A stretch of 12,349 nt of DNA, taken from positions 1 through 12,349 of the forward strand of contig JAEZHZ010000168.1 in assembly GCA_023436745.1 (NCBI GenBank). The letters run 5' to 3'. Below are positions 6,289 to 12,349 of the stretch, piece after piece. A program made the translations under genes and the position numbers. Under the pieces are notes generated by a model. It was not told the DNA's origin, did not search any database, and worked only from the letters and a program-made list of their open reading frames with translations. The stretch is from Pseudomonadota bacterium. Its GTDB lineage: Bacteria > Pseudomonadota > Alphaproteobacteria > Rhizobiales > Devosiaceae. Numbering within the stretch: the stretch's first letter is position 1; each line of letters starts with the position of its first letter.

Positions 6289-8448
6289 TCAGGTGCCGCC
6301 ACCGGACCACTGGCCGACGCTTGCAGTGTCGCTGATCGGCGTTGCGCTCTTCAGGGAAGCCTCGAACAGTTCCGAGAGCGATACGAGCTTCGCGGCGGCC
6401 TCCGGCGTGAGGCTCGGCGGGCGCTGGGCGACTTCCACTTCCTCGACCGCGGGATCGGCCTCGGCAACGATGGGCGCGGCCGGGGTGAAGTCGACTCCGA
6501 AGACCGGCAGGATGTCCACGTTGGTGTGGGCATAGGCCATGAACTTCTGCCACGCGATGGCCGGCAGGGTGCCGCCGGTCAGGTCGTTGGTGGGGTGGTA
6601 GTCGTCGTTGCCGAACCACACTGCTGCGACGTAGTTGCCGGTGAAACCGCAGAACCAGGCATCGCGATAGGACGAGGTGGTGCCGGTCTTGCCCACGACG
6701 GGCACGCCCTCGACATTGGCGCGACCGCCGGTGCCGCCGGTGATGACGCCGCGCATCATCCCGTTCATGTAGGCGACGGTCTGTTCGCTGAGGACGCGCT
6801 CGCGCGGGGCATTGGGGTCGATTTCGTAGAGCACCTGGCCGCTGAGCGAGGTCATGCGGGTGATGCCGTAGGCCGGGGTGGAGAGGCCGCGATTGGCGAG
6901 CACGGCATAGGAGGAGGTCATGTCGAGCACCGACACCGAGGCGACGCCGAGAGCGAGCGAGCGCGTGACCGGGTAGTCCGCGGTGAGGCCCATCCGGTGG
7001 CTGAGCTCGGCGATAGTGTCGCGCCCGGTCTTGATCGAGAGGGTGACGGGGACCGTGTTCAGGGACTGCGCGAAGGCGCTGGCGAGCGTGACCCGGCCCT
7101 TGTAGTTGCGGCCATAGTTCTGCGGGCACCAGCCGGAGATGCAGACCGGCTGGTCGGTGATGGTGTCCGAGGGCGTGAGGCCGAGCTGTTCCAGCGCCTC
7201 GGCATAGACGAAGATCTTGTAGGCCGATCCCGGCTGGCGGGTGGACACGATGGCGCGGTTGAACTGCGACTTGCCGTAGTCCATGCCGCCCACCATGGCG
7301 CGGATGGCGCCCTGGGTGTCGGTGACGACCATGGCGGCCTGCTCGACGTCGTAGCGTTCGCCGGATTCGCGGACGGTCGAGATCACCGCCTCCTCCGCGT
7401 ATTTCTGCAACGTGGTGTCGATGGTGGTGCGGACGATGAAGTTATTCCCCGGAAAGCCGTTCTCGGCGATCAGGCCCTTGGCCTGCTCGAAGGCCCAGTC
7501 GAGGAAGTAGTTGGGCGAGTTGGCGTCCGCGGTGCGGTCGATGGGCGTCGCGGGGTGACGACGGGCCGCGGTGACCTGGCCCTCGGTCAGGAAGCCGGAG
7601 GCGACCATGTTGGACAGCACGAGGTTGGCGCGGCCGCGGGCGGCGGCGAGGTCGACATGCGGGGCGTAGCGGGTGGGGGCCTTGAACAGCCCGGCCAGCA
7701 TGGCCGCCTCGGCGAGGTTGATGTCCTGCACCTTCTTGCCAAAGTAGTATTCGGCCGCCGCGACCACCCCGAAGTTGCCCCCGCCCATATAGGCGCGGTC
7801 GAAGTAGAGCTTGAGGATGTCTTCCTTGCTGTAGTGCCACTCGAGCCAGACCGCGAGATAGGCCTCGATGATCTTGCGCTCGAGCGTGCGCTCGGAGCTG
7901 AGGAACAGGTTCTTGGCCAGCTGCTGGGTGATCGAGGAGCCGCCCTGCATGCCGCTGTCGCCCTGGGCATTGCTGGCGAGGGCGCGCAGCGTACCGACGA
8001 TGTCGATGCCGAAATGCTCGTAGAAGCGCCGGTCCTCGGTGGCGAGGGTCGCCGTCACCAGGTAGTCGGGCATGTCCTCGAGCGCGACGGAATCGTCGGA
8101 GCGGATGCCGCGGCGGCCGATCTCGTTGCCGTAGCGGTCGAGGAAGATGATCGAGTAGTCCTCGGCCTTGTTGATGTGGCCCGAGGCGGTGAGGTCGAAT
8201 GCCGGCAGGGCCAGCGCGACCATCAGCACGCAGCCGATGGCGAGGAAGCTGAGGCCGTCCGAGAAGATCTCCACGAAGAACCGGCGGACGCCGGCGACGT
8301 GGAAAATGCTCATGAAATCCTGAAAACGCGTGTAGCCGCGGCCCAGGGCATGCCAGAACTCGTACAGGGACGAATCAAGCCAGGCGTCGGCGGCCATCAT
8401 GCCGGTCGCGCGCTTGCGCTTTTCCCTTGTATAGAACGGATCCTGCAC
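6289..8448 (-). CDS. PBP1A-family bifunctional peptidoglycan glycosyltransferase/transpeptidase
   Basis: A 719-residue class A penicillin-binding protein that polymerises lipid II and cross-links peptide stems in the periplasm. The order is: cytoplasmic N-terminus of about 63 residues; membrane anchor about 65-83; glycosyltransferase family 51 domain about 95-300, with ATEDRRFYEHFG (catalytic Glu138), GGSSITQQLAKN (169-180) and RKIIEAYLA (second Glu195); then the transpeptidase domain with SAYK (nucleophile Ser408, Lys411), SLN (462-464) and KTGT (587-590). All catalytic motifs are intact. The C-terminal tail of about 70 residues is acidic, then Ser/Ala-rich. The start is GTG 8448 with GAGGG six bases upstream. 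The cytoplasmic extension before the anchor is longer than in enterobacterial PBP1a and resembles other alphaproteobacterial members, by recall. The gene is divergent from the UPF0260 gene. Confidence 0.95.
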   Translation of the reverse strand: MQDPFYTREKRKRATGMMAADAWLDSSLYEFWHALGRGYTRFQDFMSIFHVAGVRRFFVEIFSDGLSFLAIGCVLMVALALPAFDLTASGHINKAEDYSIIFLDRYGNEIGRRGIRSDDSVALEDMPDYLVTATLATEDRRFYEHFGIDIVGTLRALASNAQGDSGMQGGSSITQQLAKNLFLSSERTLERKIIEAYLAVWLEWHYSKEDILKLYFDRAYMGGGNFGVVAAAEYYFGKKVQDINLAEAAMLAGLFKAPTRYAPHVDLAAARGRANLVLSNMVASGFLTEGQVTAARRHPATPIDRTADANSPNYFLDWAFEQAKGLIAENGFPGNNFIVRTTIDTTLQKYAEEAVISTVRESGERYDVEQAAMVVTDTQGAIRAMVGGMDYGKSQFNRAIVSTRQPGSAYKIFVYAEALEQLGLTPSDTITDQPVCISGWCPQNYGRNYKGRVTLASAFAQSLNTVPVTLSIKTGRDTIAELSHRMGLTADYPVTRSLALGVASVSVLDMTSSYAVLANRGLSTPAYGITRMTSLSGQVLYEIDPNAPRERVLSEQTVAYMNGMMRGVITGGTGGRANVEGVPVVGKTGTTSSYRDAWFCGFTGNYVAAVWFGNDDYHPTNDLTGGTLPAIAWQKFMAYAHTNVDILPVFGVDFTPAAPIVAEADPAVEEVEVAQRPPSLTPEAAAKLVSLSELFEASLKSATPISDTASVGQWSGGGT

Positions 8449-8572
8449 GGCTGCCCTCGTAATCGGTCACGCAATGGTGTCCCCGCGCGACCGGACCCGC
8501 AACACAATCGCTGGAATATGATTGCGTTCCGTTACCGGCAAGAGCAAACCGGCAACAACACAGCGGACGATC

Positions 8573-9028
8573 ATGGCTTTCTGGGAAGAAAAGACGCTCG
8601 AACAGATGACGCCGGCGGAGTGGGAAGCCCTCTGCGACGGCTGCGGGCGCTGCTGCCTGATCAAGCTCGAGGACGAGGACACCGGACAGCTCATCACTTC
8701 GGACGTGCGCTGCCAGCTGCTCGACGGGGATACCTGCGCCTGCACCGACTATCCGGGGCGGCAGGCCAAGGTGCCGGACTGCATCAAGCTGACGGTGCAG
8801 AATGTCCGCGAGATCGCCTGGATCCCGACCACCTGCGCCTATCGCCGCTTGGCGGAAGGCAAGGGGCTTGCCTGGTGGCATCCGCTGGTCTCGGGCGATC
8901 CGCAGACGGTTGTGGATGTCGGCGTCTCGGTGAAGGGCCGCACCTTTGCAGAGAACGAGGTCGATCCGGAACGCTGGGAAGAGCACGCGGTCGACTGGCC
9001 CGAATACGAGCCGCCCGAGCACCTGTGA
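8573..9028 (+). CDS. UPF0260 (YcgN-like) cysteine-cluster protein
   Basis: A 151-residue cytoplasmic protein very like E. coli YcgN. It opens MAFWEEKTLEQMTPAEWEAL, followed by the cysteine cluster CDGCGRCC (Cys21, 24, 27, 28), then more conserved Cys in the GDTCACTDY segment and a PDCIKLT segment, and ends with TCAYRRLAEGKGLAWWHPL (about 83-101). The clustered cysteines belong to the wider YkgJ/CxxCxxCC group, which probably binds metal ions (zinc or iron-sulfur is not established). Function unknown. I chose ATG 8573 because homologues begin at this FW-x-x-KTL sequence; an in-frame TTG at 8522 would add 17 residues of non-family sequence. The Shine-Dalgarno is weak. It is divergent from the PBP1A gene with about 124 bases between them. 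Confidence 0.9.
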   Translation: MAFWEEKTLEQMTPAEWEALCDGCGRCCLIKLEDEDTGQLITSDVRCQLLDGDTCACTDYPGRQAKVPDCIKLTVQNVREIAWIPTTCAYRRLAEGKGLAWWHPLVSGDPQTVVDVGVSVKGRTFAENEVDPERWEEHAVDWPEYEPPEHL

Positions 9029-9036
9029 TCGCGCGG

Positions 9037-9052
9037 TTTACTCCGCGTTAAC
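9037..9052. promoter_or_regulatory. Near-match CtrA-type binding site (TTTA-N7-TTAAC)
   Basis: TTTACTCCGCGTTAAC matches TTAA-N7-TTAA(C) with one mismatch in the left half. It lies 63 bases upstream of ATG 9116 of the degenerate GGDEF gene. It overlaps a 5-bp inverted repeat (CGCGG 9032-9036, CCGCG 9043-9047), which could instead be a weak terminator of the UPF0260 gene, although no T-run follows. CtrA control is an inference. Confidence 0.3.
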
Positions 9053-9115
9053 CCTGCTGTGGCCTGAATCGCGGGTGCGGGGGAGCACTTGCCAGCCCAG
9101 GACAGGCAGCGGAAA

Positions 9116-9715
9116 ATGACCGACGCCACGATCAACAGATACACCACAGACGGCTTCTGGACGCGCGTGCGCCTGGCGCTCGGCGGCCGGACGCCAGCGG
9201 TGGAAACCGGACCGGCCAGAAACGACTTCGACATCGCCTTCGCGACCGGCTGGCGAAGCGCCGCCGCGGGCAGGGCACCCCTCTCACTGCTGCTGATCGA
9301 GATCGACGAACTCGCCGACTATTTTGCGGCCTACGGACCGGCCGAGGCCGACGCCTGCTTTACCGAGGTGAGTGAAACGCTGGCCGCGGTGCTGCCGCGC
9401 CCCGAGGATAGCTGCCTGCCCGTTGCCCCGGGTCGGTTCGGCGTGGTGCTGCCGAGACTGCCGGCGCACGAGGCCCAGCGCCTCGCCGCTGCCATGGCGC
9501 AGTCGGTGCGCCAGCTCGGTCGCCCCCACAAGGCCAGCCATGCCGGCACGGTGACGGTCAGCATGGGTCTCGCCGTGACGCTGCCCGAGGGCGGAAGCTT
9601 CGACAACCGGCTGGTCGAAGCCGCACAGCAGGCGCTGCGCCGGGCACAGCGGCGTGGCAAGGGGCGGCTGGAAGTCGTCGACCTGCGGCCCCGCCAGATG
9701 CGGCACGCCGCCTAG
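9116..9715 (+). CDS. Degenerate GGDEF-domain protein
   Basis: A 199-residue soluble protein whose residues about 55-190 follow the GGDEF (diguanylate cyclase) fold. It has LSLLLIEIDELADYFAAYG (first metal-site Asp replaced by Glu62, second Asp64 kept), the strand before the signature, a VTVSMGLAV strand (about 146-154), and a final EAAQQALRRAQRRGKGR helix where A(D/E)xALYxAKxxGRN is usual. The signature itself reads A-P-G-R-F (104-108) instead of GG(D/E)EF, followed by a normal GVVLP strand. Loss of the two Gly and the acidic pair should abolish cyclase activity, so a c-di-GMP- or GTP-sensing or structural role is likelier (inference). ATG 9116 is preferred. An in-frame TTG at 9089 has a GGGGGAG only three bases upstream and would add nine residues. 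The short N-terminus carries no membrane segment or sensor domain. Confidence 0.8.
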   Translation: MTDATINRYTTDGFWTRVRLALGGRTPAVETGPARNDFDIAFATGWRSAAAGRAPLSLLLIEIDELADYFAAYGPAEADACFTEVSETLAAVLPRPEDSCLPVAPGRFGVVLPRLPAHEAQRLAAAMAQSVRQLGRPHKASHAGTVTVSMGLAVTLPEGGSFDNRLVEAAQQALRRAQRRGKGRLEVVDLRPRQMRHAA

Positions 9716-9737
9716 CAGCCGCAATCCTGAACCTGAC

Positions 9738-9765
9738 CTGAACGCCGGATTCGCCGGCAGTTCAG
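9738..9765 (+). terminator. Hairpin between the GGDEF and DUF2147 genes
   Basis: CTGAAC-GCCGG pairs with CCGGC-A-GTTCAG around a five-base loop, with one bulged A on the right arm: 11 base pairs in all. It starts 22 bases after the GGDEF stop. No T-run follows, so it is not a canonical intrinsic terminator and may instead be an mRNA end-stabilising or attenuating hairpin. Confidence 0.4.
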
Positions 9766-9836
9766 GCTCGCCGGGGCACAAGCGGCATCGAAACGGGCAC
9801 CGCCTGCGCGAGCCCGACCAAGATGCCGAGGACACC

Positions 9837-10223
9837 ATGACCCTGACCAAGATGCTGGCCGGCTGCGCCCTGGCCCTCACATTTGCACTTCCCGCCTTTG
9901 CCCAGCAGGCCTCGCCGGTCGGCACCTGGCAGACGACGTCCGGCGAGTCGCGCTATGCGGTGAGCTATTGCGGCGATGGCGGGCAGCTCTGTGCCAAGCT
10001 GACCTGGCTGCGCGAGGATGCGCGAACCCCCGAGAACCTTGCCCTGCTCAACACCTATGTGGTCAAGGGCGCCTTGCCGACCGCCGACAACAGGTGGCGG
10101 GGCACCGTGACCTATGACGGTCACACCGTGTCGGGTTCGGTGACGCTGAAGGCTGCCAACCGGCTGGAGGTTTCCGGCTGCCAGTTCATCGCCTGCAGGA
10201 ACATCGAGTTCGTGCGCCTCTAG
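9837..10223 (+). CDS. Secreted DUF2147 domain protein
   Basis: A 128-residue exported protein. Residues 1-22 are a signal peptide with a hydrophobic core and a PAFA cleavage site before Gln-Gln. The mature part follows the DUF2147 pattern: PVGTWQT at the start, a Y-C-G-D-G-x-x-LCAKLTWL segment (about 43-57), the P-E-N-L-A-L-L-N stretch where the family lists Pro/Asn residues, a RWRGTVTYDGHTVSGSVTLK sheet (about 84-103) and a final LEVSGCQFIACRNIEFVRL. Two Cys pairs could form disulfides in the periplasm. Members are often a small beta-barrel-like domain of unknown function. ATG 9837 has GAGG five bases upstream, which supports this start over earlier in-frame codons. A strong terminator follows the stop. 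Confidence 0.88.
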   Translation: MTLTKMLAGCALALTFALPAFAQQASPVGTWQTTSGESRYAVSYCGDGGQLCAKLTWLREDARTPENLALLNTYVVKGALPTADNRWRGTVTYDGHTVSGSVTLKAANRLEVSGCQFIACRNIEFVRL

Positions 10224-10245
10224 GCGCTGCTGCACTGACCGAGCA

Positions 10246-10276
10246 AGGGCCCTGCCGATGCGGCGGGGCCCTTTTT
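10246..10276 (+). terminator. Intrinsic terminator after the DUF2147 gene
   Basis: AGGGCCCTGCC (10246-10256) pairs with GGCGGGGCCCT (10262-10272) with one G-U pair and a five-base loop, followed by a run of five T (10272-10276). It is 22 bases beyond the stop codon. It separates the housekeeping block from the terminase genes, which therefore need their own promoter. Confidence 0.88.
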
Positions 10277-10350
10277 GCATGGGCGACTGCGCCGCTTATC
10301 CGCCTTGTGCCACTTATCCACGCGTGACGGTGGCGTGGTAGTGTTCAGGC

Positions 10351-10809
10351 ATGGTCGACAAATTGGGTCGGCGGCAGGGACGGACAGGGCGCATGGACAC
10401 CGACCTCAACGGCAGGGAGGTTGCGTGGGCCGCCGTACGGCTCGACTACGAGGCGGGCGAAATGACGATCTTCGAGATCGTCCGGCACTATCAGTTGAGA
10501 CTGGTGCAGCTGGAAACGCGCGCCCGGAAGAACAAATGGGTCCGCCAGTGCGGACCCGAGGCTGACCGGCGCATCCTGGTCTTCAAGCTGTTCAGCCTGC
10601 TGGAGCGACAGATGGATCTGGTGGAGGCAGCAATGGAACGCGGCGACAGGGCCGAGAAGGCAACTCTCGGTGAGTTGGTGCGGGGGCTGGAAAAGGTGAT
10701 CGAGCTGCAGAAGGCGGACAAGTCGGTCGGAAGCGGCGTGGAATCAGCAGAAATGGCCCGCATCCGGCGCCAGCTGGCTGACCGCATCAATGCCATCACG
10801 AAACGCTAG
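10351..10809 (+). CDS. Probable small terminase / GTA gp1-like protein
   Basis: A 152-residue basic protein just before the large terminase, the usual place of a small terminase subunit and of gene 1 of the alphaproteobacterial gene transfer agent. Residues about 22-63 fit a helix-turn-helix of the kind found in terminase small subunits and transposase-like proteins (an R-x-D-Y-E-A-G-E-M-T-I-x-E-I-V pattern, then a second helix and a KNKW end). Residues about 75-122 are a long amphipathic helical segment suitable for oligomerisation, followed by a Ser/Gly linker and a final helix. The start is uncertain: ATG 10351 has almost no Shine-Dalgarno, whereas ATG 10393 (M15) has AGGG three bases upstream and begins just before the conserved part. 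The last 20 bases overlap the large terminase start. The role is inferred from position and fold impression, not from a recognised family signature. Confidence 0.65.
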   Translation: MVDKLGRRQGRTGRMDTDLNGREVAWAAVRLDYEAGEMTIFEIVRHYQLRLVQLETRARKNKWVRQCGPEADRRILVFKLFSLLERQMDLVEAAMERGDRAEKATLGELVRGLEKVIELQKADKSVGSGVESAEMARIRRQLADRINAITKR

Positions 10810-12040
10810 CCTGTGGGGGCCTTACAAGCGGCTGGATCCGCTTTCCGCCTATGCGCTGTTCTACGAGTGGTCGACCTGGGCTCACCGGCATCAGTTGCCG
10901 CCGCCCGGCGACTGGACAACGTGGCTGCTGCTGGGGGGACGCGGCGCGGGCAAGACGCGGGCCGGTGCCGAATGGGTGCGCCAGCTCGCAGGACAGGGGG
11001 TGACCCCCATCGCGCTGGTCAGCGAAACCATGGCCGAGGCGGAAGCGGTGATGGTGCGCGGCCCAAGCGGCATCTTCAGCGTCCACCCGATCGCTGAACG
11101 TCCGGTTCTGCGGGGGGCAACACTGCGCTGGCCGAACGGGGTCGAGGCGCTGTTGCTGCCTGCAGCCGAACCCGAGCGGTTCCGCGGTCCGCAGTTCGCG
11201 GCTGCCTGGTGCGACGAGATAGGCAAGTGGCCCACTGCGGAGCAAGCGTGGGACATGCTGCAGTTCGGGCTGCGCCTGGGTGACCGCCCGCGGCAAATGG
11301 CAACCACGACGCCCCGGCCGACGAAATTGCTGAAACGCCTGATGGCGGAACCGGGCACGGTGATGACGAGGGCAGCGACCAGGGTGAACCCGCATTTGCC
11401 GGCGAGCTTCCTCGATGCCGTGGTCGCGCGCTATGCCGGCTCGGTGCTCGGGCGGCAGGAGCTTGAGGGGGAACTGATCGAGGACCTGCCGGGCGCCCTG
11501 TGGCAGCGCGGCATGTTCCGGGCCGGTGCACCCGGTGGGTGCGGCCGGATCGTGGTGGCGGTTGACCCGCCGGTGACCGGCACCGACCGGTCCGACGCCT
11601 GCGGCATCGTCGTGGCGGGCCGGCAGGGCGAGGGCGCGGTGGTGCTGGAGGATGCAACGCTGAAGCCGGCGCCGCCGCTGGCCTGGGCCAGGCGGGCGGT
11701 GGCGGCGTTCAGGGCGCACGACGCCGACTGCATCGTCGCCGAGGTGAACCAGGGTGGCGACCTCGTCAAACAGGTGATCGCGCAGGTGGACCCGGCCGTG
11801 CCGGTGCGGGGCGTCCGCGCCACGCGCGGCAAGTGGCTGCGGGCCGAGCCGGTGGCGGCGCTCTATGGGCGCGGCCTGGTGAGCCATGTCGGCGGTCTCA
11901 GCGCGCTTGAGGACGAATTGTGCGCATTCGGGCCGGACGGTCGCGCCGAGGGGCATTCACCCGACCGGGTGGATGCATTGGTGTGGGCGCTGACGGAGTT
12001 GATCTTGAACGAGGTGCGGCCGCGGGTGCGGGGGCTTTAG
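10790..12040 (+). CDS. Large terminase subunit (GTA/phage DNA-packaging ATPase-nuclease)
   Basis: A 416-residue terminase that would translocate DNA into a prohead and cut it. The ATPase half has Walker A GGRGAGKT (49-56), followed by RAGAEWVR, a conserved FRGPQ before Walker B AAWCDE (about 138-143), and the coupling motif ATTTPRP (171-177). The nuclease half has the RNase H-like acidic triad candidates Asp259 (AVDP), Glu318 (AEVNQGG) and Asp396 (DRVDALVWA). Length and motif spacing match the alphaproteobacterial 'DNA-packaging protein' of gene transfer agents such as R. capsulatus GTA gp2. All catalytic residues look intact, which fits a functional gene rather than a decayed prophage. The ATG at 10790 overlaps the previous gene by 20 bases. 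The C-terminal 48 codons and the following spacer recur, diverged, at 12142-12349. No promoter was recognised. Confidence 0.92.
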   Translation: MPSRNASLWGPYKRLDPLSAYALFYEWSTWAHRHQLPPPGDWTTWLLLGGRGAGKTRAGAEWVRQLAGQGVTPIALVSETMAEAEAVMVRGPSGIFSVHPIAERPVLRGATLRWPNGVEALLLPAAEPERFRGPQFAAAWCDEIGKWPTAEQAWDMLQFGLRLGDRPRQMATTTPRPTKLLKRLMAEPGTVMTRAATRVNPHLPASFLDAVVARYAGSVLGRQELEGELIEDLPGALWQRGMFRAGAPGGCGRIVVAVDPPVTGTDRSDACGIVVAGRQGEGAVVLEDATLKPAPPLAWARRAVAAFRAHDADCIVAEVNQGGDLVKQVIAQVDPAVPVRGVRATRGKWLRAEPVAALYGRGLVSHVGGLSALEDELCAFGPDGRAEGHSPDRVDALVWALTELILNEVRPRVRGL

Positions 12041-12093
12041 TGGTGGATCTGGCGCGGGATGCGGGGACGGGGGCGGCACCCCCACCTTACCTC
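11886..12093 (+). repeat. Direct repeat, copy A (terminase tail plus spacer)
   Basis: This covers the last ~48 codons of the large terminase, its stop and the 53-base spacer up to CACCTTACCTC. Copy B starts about 257 bases further on. Alignment from the shared GAGGAC (11909 and 12166) to the stop (12040 and 12297) needs no gap. After the stop, copy B has small G/C-run length differences. The left boundary is approximate because identity fades into the codons for the region before ALEDEL. Confidence 0.85.
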
Positions 12094-12118
12094 CCCCTGA
12101 AGGGGGAGGGGAGGAGAG
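12084..12118. repeat. Palindromic intergenic C/G-run element
   Basis: CTCCCCC (12091-12097) pairs with GGGGGAG (12102-12108) across TGAA, inside a longer pyrimidine-then-purine stretch. There is no T-run, so it is not a normal terminator. The look is that of the dispersed C-run/G-run palindromes in the spacers of many alphaproteobacterial genomes (recalled, not searched). The window stops at what would be the left arm of a second copy, after CACCTTACCTC (12339-12349). Confidence 0.55.
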
Positions 12119-12141
12119 GCTGGTGTTGGCCCCTGGATGGC

Positions 12142-12297
12142 ATGGCCGGTAGCCTCACCGCACTCGAGGACGAGTTATGTGCGTTCGGGCCGGACGGCCG
12201 CGCCGACGGGCATTCACCCGACCGGGTGGATGCGCTGGTGTGGGCGATCACGGAGTTGATCTTGAATGAGGTGCGGCCGCGGGTGCGGGGGCTTTAG
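12142..12297 (+). pseudogene. Diverged second copy of the large terminase C-terminus
   Basis: From an in-frame ATG at 12142 this reads 51 codons: MAGS, then LTALEDELCAFGPDGRADGH and on to the same final VRPRVRGL and TAG stop as the full terminase. It has only the last part of the nuclease domain, including the DRVDALVWA segment with its catalytic Asp, but lacks the ATPase half and the other acidic residues, so it cannot be a working terminase. It is not in frame with the full gene (offset 257). Compared with the full gene, about ten codons differ silently and only three change residue, all conservatively (Ser to Thr, Glu to Asp, Leu to Ile). That pattern implies descent from another functional terminase allele rather than decay in place. 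Whether the 51-codon frame is translated is unknown; only a weak ribosome site precedes it. Confidence 0.75.
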
Positions 12298-12349
12298 TGT
12301 TGAATCTGGCGTGGGATGCGGGACGGGGCGGCACCCCCCACCTTACCTC
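12142..12349 (+). repeat. Direct repeat, copy B (terminase tail plus spacer)
   Basis: This copy contains the terminase-tail fragment, the shared stop and a spacer nearly identical to that after the full gene (TCTGGCG-y-GGGATGCGG, then the G run, CGGCACCCCC and ACCTTACCTC). It runs into the window end. The region between the copies, 12094-12141, holds the right arm of the palindrome and about 35 bases without recognisable content. Confidence 0.8.

Noticed and set aside
8522..8572. An upstream TTG start for the UPF0260 gene
   Set aside because: The 17 extra residues do not resemble the family, which starts at the FW-x-x-KTL sequence encoded from ATG 8573.
9032..9047. CGCGG/CCGCG hairpin as a terminator of the UPF0260 gene
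   Set aside because: Only five base pairs and no T-run; kept only as a caveat to the overlapping near-CtrA box.
6247..9051. A 934-codon open frame on the plus strand, antisense to the PBP1A gene
   Set aside because: Its product is Gly/Val/Asp/His-rich without any domain, and it lies opposite a fully recognisable PBP1A with every catalytic motif. It is an effect of the high third-position GC.
11920..12141. Extending the terminase-tail fragment upstream to an ATG at 11920
   Set aside because: In this frame the upstream codons run out of phase through the true terminase and through the palindrome; only the part from about 12142 has homology.

Overview
The window is GC-rich, densely packed bacterial chromosome. 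The gene set (DUF1491, DUF2336, UPF0260, DUF2147, a PBP1A-family protein with a long cytoplasmic N-terminus, and a gene-transfer-agent-like terminase pair) fits an alphaproteobacterium of the Hyphomicrobiales, perhaps Devosia-like. That placement is inferred from family content and protein style, not from a marker gene.

Layout. (1) 1-1453: a peptidoglycan-binding-domain protein, cut at its 5' end by the window, followed one base later by a DUF1491 protein. (2) 1456-2607, minus strand: a DUF2336 protein, convergent with DUF1491. (3) 2608-2802: a divergent intergenic region with a near-match to a CtrA-type box. (4) 2803-5028, plus strand: a small protein with a TTG start and a strong Shine-Dalgarno, a probable lipoprotein overlapping it, and the chromate transporter ChrA. 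(5) 5025-6139, minus strand: a DUF1214/DUF1254 membrane-anchored pair joined by an ATGA overlap. (6) 6289-8448, minus strand: a bifunctional PBP1A-family peptidoglycan synthase. (7) 8573-10223, plus strand: a YcgN-like UPF0260 protein, a GGDEF-fold protein whose signature is destroyed, and a secreted DUF2147 protein, closed by a convincing intrinsic terminator. (8) 10351-12349, plus strand: a probable small terminase, the large terminase, and a diverged second copy of the large terminase tail plus its downstream spacer.

Most of the window is envelope and cell-cycle housekeeping: peptidoglycan binding and synthesis, lipoprotein, periplasmic and membrane proteins. The right end is the head of a phage-like packaging cluster, most like the first two genes of an alphaproteobacterial gene transfer agent. 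Portal, capsid and tail genes, if present, lie beyond the window.

I see no complete undescribed system. The best leads are the diverged repeat of the terminase 3' end, the catalytically dead GGDEF protein, two near-CtrA boxes in front of DUF2336 and the GGDEF gene, and the 56-residue TTG-started small protein. No tRNA, rRNA, CRISPR array or insertion sequence was recognised.
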